A stretch of 64,000 nt of DNA from contig JAFDZM010000100.1 of the NCBI GenBank assembly GCA_018266915.1, forward strand, positions 1 to 64,000, written 5' to 3'. Shown here in pieces: positions 45,895-52,095 of the stretch. The stretch is from Bacteroidota bacterium (GTDB lineage Bacteria; Bacteroidota; Bacteroidia; Sphingobacteriales; Sphingobacteriaceae). The notes under the pieces are model-generated. The model did not search any database, had not been told where the DNA came from, and saw nothing but the letters and a program-made list of their open reading frames with translations. Position 1 is the stretch's first letter. Each line of letters opens with the position of its first letter. A program made the position numbers and the translations under genes.

Positions 45895-46791
45895 TTAATT
45901 ATTTTGATTATAAACTGCCGCAAATTCCTTCGCGAAATCTTTCATTTTCACATTCCCTAATTCAGGTCTGTTACGGTAATAATCTTCATATAGTACCCCG
46001 CCGCGCCTCCCGGCATTCATTTCAACCAGGCCTTCGGCAATTTTTGGGTTAAAGCCGATTGACAGCATGCCATCCAGTGCTTGCTCATCAGGGATAACGA
46101 CCCATTTTAGGTCAGGTTTCCCGATAGCTTCCCCCAAAATAGATGCCACTTCGTCGCCGGTCAACTCTTCACTTGCTATGTAAAGAACGCTGCGCCCTTC
46201 AAACGGTTTTACTATTTCTTTGGCAATGGTAGATGCAATATCCAAAGGTGAAACCCACGGTTCTTTTTCAATGCCATAATTCGCTGCGATTATGCCTTGT
46301 GATTTTATCACCGGGATAAAAGAGAATAAATTATAATAAAAACCTACAGGGCGCATAAAGATAATGGATACGTCGGACGGTAGAGCGTTAAATATTTGCT
46401 CAGCTAAGTAATGAAATGCCAGGATACCATTACCCTTATCCATGTGGGCGCCAATACTGCTGAGGTGGATTACACGTTTTGCGCCAGATTGCCGAATGGC
46501 TTGTGTATAGGATTCACACACCTCTCGCACCTCGCCCATTAGGTCGAAATCCGGATCGAAGTAATTGCCCACAGGTTCCATGCAGTATATAGCATCTGCA
46601 CCTTTAAATGTAGATATAAGAAAATCTACATCTTTTACTGATCCGATTGCGGCTGTAGCGCCAAGTGCTTCTATTTCAAATTGTTTGCCGGTCTTGCTGC
46701 TGATAACAGTAACCTCATGCCCTTGCTGAACCAGCTCTGTAGCGAGCGGTTTGCTTATATTTCCTAATGAACCTGTTACGATGATCTTCAT
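45895..46791 (-). CDS. NmrA-like NAD(P)-binding protein
   Basis: 298 residues from the ATG at 46791. The frame extends to 46812, but the Rossmann fold begins MKIIVTGSLGNISKPLA, so the inner start is better. The glycine-rich loop reads TGSLGNISKP rather than the classical GxxGxxG. There is no SDR Tyr-x-x-x-Lys where expected, consistent with the atypical SDR/NmrA group, which senses or reduces with NADP. Residues around FMRPVGFYYN fit that group. It lies 148 bases after nitronate monooxygenase and eight before the AraC gene. Confidence 0.88.
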   Translation of the reverse strand: MKIIVTGSLGNISKPLATELVQQGHEVTVISSKTGKQFEIEALGATAAIGSVKDVDFLISTFKGADAIYCMEPVGNYFDPDFDLMGEVREVCESYTQAIRQSGAKRVIHLSSIGAHMDKGNGILAFHYLAEQIFNALPSDVSIIFMRPVGFYYNLFSFIPVIKSQGIIAANYGIEKEPWVSPLDIASTIAKEIVKPFEGRSVLYIASEELTGDEVASILGEAIGKPDLKWVVIPDEQALDGMLSIGFNPKIAEGLVEMNAGRRGGVLYEDYYRNRPELGNVKMKDFAKEFAAVYNQNN

Positions 46792-46939
46792 ATTCTTATT
46801 TTTTGATACCACAAAGTTCTGTAGTAATCAAAAAACAGATTTAACCAAATCTACTGTTGTTGTAGCCAAAATGGGGAGATACAAGAGAAAGGCCTCGATT
46901 ATTTTATAAATGATTTCGAGTTGAACATCACATTTCTTT

Positions 46940-48016
46940 TCATGGGTTCATAATTTGGGTAGTTTCCTCAATTAACGATTCCATCAGTCTGGCGGCTTTG
47001 GTGTGTTTGAGTATCGGAGCGATCTGTCCTCCCCAAAACAGTACCATGTCCCATTTTTGCTGTTCAATAGCTGCCTTTCTTAATGGTGACATAAAGGTGG
47101 TTTGCAGCGGGAAGGGCAGAAACATTTTTTCATTTCCCGAGAACTCTGTGGCAAGCCTGGTGGTAATACCACGGCCAAACCTGCCTGTAAATGCCCGTGA
47201 AAGCGTGGTGTATTTGGCAGCATCCGAAAACAGCGCCTCCCTGTATGCCGGGAAAGCGCCAGACTCATCAGTGGCTAAAAATGCAGTACCGATCTGAACG
47301 GCGTCAGCGCCTAAAGTCAATGCCCCTGCTATTCCGCGACCATTGGCTATTCCGCCAGCTGCTATAACGGGCACTTTTACTTTGTTCTTTATCAACTGAA
47401 GTAGTACGAATGTACCAATAGTCGATTGCTCGGCAGGAGCCAGGAATGATGGCCTGTGGCCACCTGCCTCAAAACCCGAAGCAATGATCATATCCACTCC
47501 GCTCGCTTCAAGAGCTATTGCCTCATCCAAAGTTGTGGCAGCACCAACAGTTCTGATACCATGTTTGCGAAGTTGTTCCATTATATCCTGCGGAAGCGTG
47601 CCGAACATAAAGCTGAACACTTTGGGGCGGATATCCATTACCACCTGCAACTGGTTCTCAAACCGCGATTTAAAAGGTGCAGGCTTCTCAGGCAACGGTA
47701 TTCCGGTCTCTTCAAAATAAGGCTGGAATAACTGCTTAGCCTGTTCATACTGTGCATCGGTTATTGTACCATCCGGAGCATCAGTGTCTGATACCCACAG
47801 GTTGAGGTTATATGGCTTGTTAGTAGCCGTTCTGATCTGCTTGTCTATTTCATAAATATCACCCGGACTCATGGTATAAGCGCCATATCCGCCCAGACCA
47901 CCCATGTTGGACACCGTTGCAACCAGTTCAACCGAAGAAAGGTTGCCGCCGAATGGCCCTTGCATGATAGGATATTGAATCCCTAATAACTCCGTTGCTT
48001 TTGTGTTATACCACAT
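46940..48016 (-). CDS. nitronate monooxygenase (FMN-dependent)
   Basis: 358 residues, a TIM-barrel flavoprotein. The N-terminal LLGIQYPIMQGPFGG and the phosphate-binding VIAAGGIANGRGIAGALTL, followed by GADAVQIGTAFLAT, are the NMO/2-nitropropane dioxygenase signatures. The central segment VDMIIASGFEAGGHR is the usual substrate-side motif with its His. It oxidises alkyl nitronates, toxic products formed from nitroalkanes, in the cytoplasm. It starts 13 bases after the ABM gene and belongs to the leftward series. Actual substrate range cannot be read. Confidence 0.92.
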   Translation of the reverse strand: MWYNTKATELLGIQYPIMQGPFGGNLSSVELVATVSNMGGLGGYGAYTMSPGDIYEIDKQIRTATNKPYNLNLWVSDTDAPDGTITDAQYEQAKQLFQPYFEETGIPLPEKPAPFKSRFENQLQVVMDIRPKVFSFMFGTLPQDIMEQLRKHGIRTVGAATTLDEAIALEASGVDMIIASGFEAGGHRPSFLAPAEQSTIGTFVLLQLIKNKVKVPVIAAGGIANGRGIAGALTLGADAVQIGTAFLATDESGAFPAYREALFSDAAKYTTLSRAFTGRFGRGITTRLATEFSGNEKMFLPFPLQTTFMSPLRKAAIEQQKWDMVLFWGGQIAPILKHTKAARLMESLIEETTQIMNP

Positions 48017-48029
48017 GACTTTTAGAATT

Positions 48030-48338
48030 TTATATTGAACTTTTTAAAGGCGTCAAAAAAACAACCTCGATCTTATCATCTACGATCTTTCCCTTCACAA
48101 ATTCAAAAAAGCTTGTAGCATGCGGCAAGGTCTTATGCAATTGAAAGGCTGTATCATTTTGATAGATTTCATAAAAGGCAATTGATCTTGGTGAATCATT
48201 CTGGGTATGGGGGAGAAACAATTCACTGCCCGGTTCCTTGCGGGTTTCTTCTGCCAGTTTGATCGTTGCTTCTTTCACCTCCCCTTCAAATCCGGGAAGG
48301 ATGTCGATATAAGCGAGCAATATTACTTTACTTTCCAT
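48030..48338 (-). CDS. antibiotic-biosynthesis-monooxygenase (ABM) domain protein
   Basis: 102 residues forming one ferredoxin-like ABM domain, with VILLAYIDILPGFEGEVKEA at the start and FYEIYQNDTAFQLHKTLPHA in the middle. Related proteins (YgiN type) act as quinol monooxygenases, without a bound cofactor. It is soluble and probably dimeric. It starts 27 bases after the NTF2-like gene and ends 13 before nitronate monooxygenase, so it is well embedded in the operon. Confidence 0.88.
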   Translation of the reverse strand: MESKVILLAYIDILPGFEGEVKEATIKLAEETRKEPGSELFLPHTQNDSPRSIAFYEIYQNDTAFQLHKTLPHATSFFEFVKGKIVDDKIEVVFLTPLKSSI

Positions 48339-48365
48339 GACTAACGTTTTTAAAGGTTCAAAAGA

Positions 48366-48821
48366 TTAATTGGCTGTATCGCTGATCATTTTATTCACCA
48401 AATACCACTCGCCATCCATTTTGTGGAACGATAGAAATTCATGATAAATAAAATCGTACATCTGAACTTTCACTTCGGCAATGGCGATGGAGTTGACCAC
48501 TTTTATTGATATGACATCGCCCTTAAATGGCTTACCTGAATCTTTCGGACTTTGGCGGTGAGCCACTCCATCCAGGTATTCGGCCAATGTTTTTTTGTAA
48601 GGCTGACCTTTTACATCACCGAATAGTAAGGTTCCGGAATAATATACCTTTTCGAGTGTATTTACATCGCCTTCGTAAATACCCTTAAAATAACTTTTTT
48701 CTAATTTTTCTGAGATTGCTAATGAATCTTCTTTCTGCAAAGTTTCCATTTTTGTAAGGTTTTGTGCTTTGACATCCAACAAGCTCAAGGACAACAAAGC
48801 TGTTAAGAACAAGGTTTTCAT
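48366..48821 (-). CDS. secreted NTF2-like (SnoaL-type) protein
   Basis: 151 residues with a signal peptide (1-20, LTALLSLSLLDVKAQ). The rest is one NTF2-like cone fold, with SYFKGIYEGDVNTLEKVYY and the C-terminal FHKMDGEWYLVNKMISD, resembling nuclear transport factor 2 family proteins annotated as putative lumazine-binding. Members may be enzymes or ligand binders. Here export to the periplasm distinguishes it from the cytoplasmic neighbours. The start is one base after the SDR stop, so translation is coupled. Confidence 0.87.
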   Translation of the reverse strand: MKTLFLTALLSLSLLDVKAQNLTKMETLQKEDSLAISEKLEKSYFKGIYEGDVNTLEKVYYSGTLLFGDVKGQPYKKTLAEYLDGVAHRQSPKDSGKPFKGDVISIKVVNSIAIAEVKVQMYDFIYHEFLSFHKMDGEWYLVNKMISDTAN

Positions 48822-48822
48822 T

Positions 48823-49557
48823 TTAATTGAGATTATGCCCAGCAGCTATACCGCCGTCAACATTGATGATGGCGCCGGTAATAAAATTGCTTTTGGCAAC
48901 GGTATAAACCATTTCGGCTATATCTTCTACTTCGCCTACGCGGTTTAGTAAATGCAAACCTGCAGTCTGATCAGCATTATCGCCATGCATTGGCGTGCGA
49001 ATGGTACCGGGGGCAACTGTATTTACCCTGATATTTTGTTTACCAAACTCAGCTGCCAGCTGTATGGTCAGCGCGTTGATCGCTCCCTTTGATGCCATTT
49101 GGGCGGTGATAGGTACTCCGCCAAGACCACGGTTTACCAGTGGTGTACCGATGTTGATCACCACGCCATCATGCTGTTTCAGCATCTGCGGGATCACTGC
49201 CTGGGTAGTGAAAAAAGTACCCTTCAGGTTAGTATCTAAAAATTTATCAAGATACGCTTCGTCCACTTTTAAGAATGGTTTGGTGTCGAAAATGCCGGCA
49301 TTATTCACCAGCACATCTGCCGAACCGAATTTCTCAACTGCGGTGGCTACCAGTTTTTCACCGGTGCTCTTATCGCTCACATTACCTGCAACCATAGCCA
49401 GGTTTTCGCCTCTGCCAAGTTCATTATATACTTTTTCCAGCTTTTCAGTGGTGCTGGAGTTGATCACCACATTATCGCCCTTTTCCAAAAAATAGCGGGC
49501 CACTTCTTTGCCTATACCGGATGATGCACCGGTTACGATTACTGTTTGCTTTTTCAT
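48823..49557 (-). CDS. SDR-family oxidoreductase-like protein lacking the catalytic Tyr
   Basis: 244 residues. The Rossmann signature TGASSGIG (9-16) and the structural NNAG (85-88) are intact, as is the C-terminal ITGAIINVDGG. The active site is not: the YxxxK motif reads QMASK (Q153 to K157), and the Ser that normally sits about 13 residues earlier is in the segment NIGTP (Gly137, Thr138). It may bind a nucleotide without classical dehydrogenase chemistry or use another mechanism. Its start overlaps the tautomerase stop by four bases. Confidence 0.88.
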   Translation of the reverse strand: MKKQTVIVTGASSGIGKEVARYFLEKGDNVVINSSTTEKLEKVYNELGRGENLAMVAGNVSDKSTGEKLVATAVEKFGSADVLVNNAGIFDTKPFLKVDEAYLDKFLDTNLKGTFFTTQAVIPQMLKQHDGVVINIGTPLVNRGLGGVPITAQMASKGAINALTIQLAAEFGKQNIRVNTVAPGTIRTPMHGDNADQTAGLHLLNRVGEVEDIAEMVYTVAKSNFITGAIINVDGGIAAGHNLN

Positions 49558-49775
49558 GACTTTTTATCTGCTGTTATTCCCTTTTCCCTTAAAATCGACA
49601 CCTGTTCGCCGGCATAGCCCCAATCGTCCAACTCCACTTCCTGTATCACTACGTGGGTTAAATGAGGATCTTTATTCAGTACGTCAACGATCAAATCGGT
49701 TACTCCTTTAATCAGTTTTTGTTTCTGCTCACGGGTTACACCTTCGCGTGTAACTTCAATTTTTACGTATGGCAT
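49554..49775 (-). CDS. 4-oxalocrotonate tautomerase-family protein
   Basis: 73 residues, the usual size of the small tautomerase subunits. After removal of Met the N-terminal Pro (MPYVKIEVT) is the catalytic base of the family. The segment REQKQKLIKGVTDLIVDVLNKDP and the later VVIQEVELDDWGYAG are typical. It is probably a hexamer or dimer interconverting keto-enol forms of a small acid. The substrate is unknown. It lies 26 bases after the YceI gene and overlaps the SDR gene by four bases. Confidence 0.92.
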   Translation of the reverse strand: MPYVKIEVTREGVTREQKQKLIKGVTDLIVDVLNKDPHLTHVVIQEVELDDWGYAGEQVSILREKGITADKKS

Positions 49776-49801
49776 GACTTTAATTCTTGTGCCGAGGCTG
49801 C

Positions 49802-50335
49802 TTAGGCAGCTTTGGCGGTGATACTTACGTTCAAATCAAAATTGTTGTAGATAAGCGTGTCGCCCAGGTCTTTAAAGAAATTGCCCGAACGGAATTTCAT
49901 ATCATATAAAGTACGGTCGATAACTACTTTACCTGATGCGCTGATAACACCATCATTTTCGCTCAATACAGCAGTGAAAGCTACCGGACGGGTGATGCCT
50001 TTTATAGTCAGGTTACCTTCAATATTATAATTGTTTTCACCGGCTGGTTCAGCTGATGTGATCACAAATTTTGCTTCAGGGTATTGTTCTGATGCGAAGA
50101 AATCAGCTGATGCCAGGTGACCCGCAAATTGTGCATTGGTAGCAGGATCGGTTACATCCTCGATAACGATAGAGGTAGTGTCGATAATGAATTCGCCATC
50201 GGTTAACTGACCGTTGTTTAAAGTAAGTGAACCTTCTTTGATAGCGATGGTGCCGTTATGCGCGCCTGTTACTTTTCTGCCTGTCCAATCGATGTTGCTC
50301 TGAGCAGTTTCGATTATAAATTGTTTATTTTCCAT
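49802..50335 (-). CDS. YceI-family protein, cytoplasmic form
   Basis: 177 residues and no signal peptide, in contrast to the YceI at 21665. The YceI barrel is complete, with SNIDWTGRKVTGAHNGTIAIKEG, LTDGEFIIDTTSIVIEDV and YNIEGNLTIKGITRPVAFTA. The family binds isoprenoid-like lipids, and cytoplasmic members are also known. It is the first gene of the leftward redox series. Two CRP-type palindromes lie 53-105 bases upstream of its start, which suggests direct control by the Crp/Fnr protein encoded just beyond them. Confidence 0.92.
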   Translation of the reverse strand: MENKQFIIETAQSNIDWTGRKVTGAHNGTIAIKEGSLTLNNGQLTDGEFIIDTTSIVIEDVTDPATNAQFAGHLASADFFASEQYPEAKFVITSAEPAGENNYNIEGNLTIKGITRPVAFTAVLSENDGVISASGKVVIDRTLYDMKFRSGNFFKDLGDTLIYNNFDLNVSITAKAA

Positions 50336-50387
50336 GTCTTTGTTTTAATTAACAATCCAAAGGTGTGGAGGAATGGCGGGGTAACTG

Positions 50388-50403
50388 TGTGACCTACATC
50401 ACA
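50388..50403. promoter_or_regulatory. CRP/FNR-type palindrome, proximal
   Basis: TGTGA-CCTACA-TCACA, a full TGTGA-N6-TCACA site, 53 bases upstream of the yceI ATG. A CACCTTTG sequence on the minus strand (50358-50365) resembles a -7 box, which would place the site centre near -45, close to a class II activator position (inference). Confidence 0.75.
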
Positions 50404-50424
50404 TTCAAAGAGGCAAGGTTCTTT

Positions 50425-50440
50425 TGTGATCTACATCACA
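50425..50440. promoter_or_regulatory. CRP/FNR-type palindrome, distal
   Basis: TGTGA-TCTACA-TCACA, differing from the proximal site in one base and spaced 37 bases from it. It sits three bases beyond the stop codon of the Crp/Fnr gene. Confidence 0.75.
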
Positions 50441-50443
50441 ATT

Positions 50444-51016
50444 TCAGGAGTTGTACAGCCGGCTCAGCGTCTCCCTTGAAACACCTAAATAGGCCGCTAT
50501 CAACTGCTTCGGAACGATATTATACAGGGCAGGGTATAGCGCCATTAGTTCTTCATAACGGTGACGGGCGTCATTATTCATAAATGAAAGCAGCCTTTTT
50601 TGCGAAGCCACATAGCCTTTATTGGTGCGCCAGCGAAAGAAATGTTCTACCGCGTGGATCTCGTTGCATAGCTTTTCGCGGTCGGCGTTGCAGAGGCTAA
50701 GCACCTGCGAATCGGTAATGCAGTCGACGCTGATGGTGGCTTTGCTGCCGCTATAAAGGGCATTATAATCTGAGGCCCACCAGGTAGGCATGGCAAACTG
50801 CAGGATATACATTTTTACCTCATCATTAATGTAAAACGATTTCAGGCAGCCCTCCAGCACAAAGTATTCGCAATCCACCTTATCGCCCTCGCTGATGATG
50901 GCCTGGCCCTTTTTATACGAATGCGGCTTAAAATGTGAAAACACATAATCAAACTGCTCATCCGTTAACTGAACAACTTTGGCAATATGCGCCTTCAGAA
51001 CCGCTTTAGCATCCAT
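50444..51016 (-). CDS. Crp/Fnr-family transcriptional regulator
   Basis: 190 residues. The cyclic-nucleotide-binding-like barrel spans about 20-120 (HSYKKGQAIISEGDKVDCEYFVLEG). The C-terminal DNA-binding helices include LIAAYLGVSRETLSRLYNS (about 172-190). There are no Cys clusters for an iron-sulphur centre. It is cytoplasmic. The two TGTGA-N6-TCACA palindromes between this gene and yceI make it the natural regulator of the redox series, and since they lie downstream of its own stop they are not likely to be its own promoter. Confidence 0.93.
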   Translation of the reverse strand: MDAKAVLKAHIAKVVQLTDEQFDYVFSHFKPHSYKKGQAIISEGDKVDCEYFVLEGCLKSFYINDEVKMYILQFAMPTWWASDYNALYSGSKATISVDCITDSQVLSLCNADREKLCNEIHAVEHFFRWRTNKGYVASQKRLLSFMNNDARHRYEELMALYPALYNIVPKQLIAAYLGVSRETLSRLYNS

Positions 51017-51107
51017 GGCAGGTGATTTAGTAGCGGAATAAAGTTAGGAGTTTTGGGGGAATAAGTTGGGGGCTGTAAGTCGAAAGTCTGAAGCCTTCTA
51101 GGTTCAG

Positions 51108-51317
51108 GTGTTCACGTTCACACGCCGTGAACGCTCGTGAACACTTACTGATTTGTGTCGTCCTGAAAAAAGTTGACACTTTTTTGATTGAAATAATTAA
51201 TTACAAGTATACATTTAAAAGATAATCCTGCAAGAGGTTTACACTTGAAGAAAAACCTTGTTGTGACTTGTTTGGCGTGTCAGGATGTGGGGAACGCGTA
51301 GCGTTGTCCACATCCTG
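51108..51317. repeat. cluster of strong hairpins in a gene-free stretch
   Basis: Three inverted repeats: GTGTTCACG/CGTGAACAC enclosing CGTTCAC/GTGAACG (51108-51144); AAAAAAGT-tgac-ACTTTTTT (51166-51185); and CAGGATGTGG..AACGC-gta-GCGTT..CCACATCCTG (51281-51317). With the element at 51333 they fill the 457-base gap 51017-51473. The stretch from about 51155 resembles an IS end, but no transposase is present. Confidence 0.7.
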
Positions 51318-51332
51318 ATGCGTTTTTCTTAC

Positions 51333-51427
51333 CGCCATCGTTGGTGTTGTCACCAACGATCCGTGCTTTGGTTCTGGACGTTATGAACGGTTCATAAACA
51401 CTTGTTGGTGACAACCAACAAGGGCAA
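51333..51427 (+). repeat. three-hairpin dispersed repeat, copy 1
   Basis: Hairpin 1: ATCGTTGGTG-TTGT-CACCAACGAT (51337-51360). Middle: TTATGAAC-G-GTTCATAA (51381-51397). Hairpin 3: CTTGTTGGT-gaca-ACCAACAAG (51401-51422), then GGGCA. Same architecture as 58039-58134. Confidence 0.9.
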
Positions 51428-51473
51428 CGGACTATTCTTGGGATATCTTTTGAAAGTATTGTTATTTTTGAGT

Positions 51474-51977
51474 ATGTCTTCTCAACAGAATAACACCCCC
51501 GCTACGGGCGTTTTCACGGGATTGAGTATAAAGAATGTGAAGGATACGAAGTTCGTCAATTTCCTTATTGATGATGCTGGGAGACAACAACTACGATTCC
51601 TTTGCCGCAGGGCTTTTGTGGCCCAACTGCTGGAGCTTTTGGAGGCGCATATCAAAGGTGAATTCCTTTTCAACGGAGAAAGATACAAAGCGAAATCATT
51701 GCCATTTGATCTGGGTATTTATTATGAGAATGTGGTAAAACAGTGTGAACTTTCTATTGAAACGGATTTAGCCTTTTCTGAATCGCAGATACAGGCCCTC
51801 ATGATCGCATTAAAGGCAGCGCTCTATTATGAATTTAAATTCAGATTCAAGGACAGTAAAGCCGGTTACTTTATTTGTAACGGGAACAGAATAGACACTG
51901 CATATCCTCCGCTTGATTTCGCGCTCCTGATCGATTGGAACTTACATTACTTTTTTAGTCTTATTTCAAATAGATGA
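51474..51977 (+). CDS. orphan soluble protein, unknown function
   Basis: 167 residues from the ATG at 51474. A TTG at 51402 is in frame but lies inside the repeat hairpin and is rejected. The product has no signal peptide or membrane segment. It is mixed alpha/beta, with QQLRFLCRRAFVAQLLELLEAH in the N-terminal half and YYEFKFRFKDSKAGYF near the C-terminus. I recognise no family. It starts directly behind the hairpin cluster and is isolated on its strand between Crp and the barrel genes, which may indicate a recent acquisition or a small element's cargo (inference). Confidence 0.6.
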   Translation: MSSQQNNTPATGVFTGLSIKNVKDTKFVNFLIDDAGRQQLRFLCRRAFVAQLLELLEAHIKGEFLFNGERYKAKSLPFDLGIYYENVVKQCELSIETDLAFSESQIQALMIALKAALYYEFKFRFKDSKAGYFICNGNRIDTAYPPLDFALLIDWNLHYFFSLISNR

Positions 51978-52033
51978 TTGAGGTTCAAACTGGCAGTCAT
52001 CATGGCAATCATAAAATCCTGGTAATCGTGGTC

Positions 52034-52095
52034 AAATAAAAAAAGTCTTCAGACTAACGCCTAAAGACTTTCGACTTAAAACTTTTGACTAAAGA
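52034..52095. repeat. degenerate AAGTCTGAAGTC-type repeat
   Basis: A loose tandem array (AAAGTCTTCAGACT, AAAGACTTTCGACTT, AACTTTTGACTAAAGACT) touching the stop codon of the barrel gene. AAAGTCTT pairs with AAGACTTT. Related sequence is at 51076-51094 and 58006-58032. Confidence 0.6.

Noticed and set aside
51155..51260. Intact insertion sequence
   Set aside because: Only one end-like segment is visible. There is no transposase and no matching opposite end.
51402..51473. TTG start for the orphan gene inside the repeat hairpin
   Set aside because: The added 24 residues come from the repeat sequence. The ATG at 51474 is a better start.
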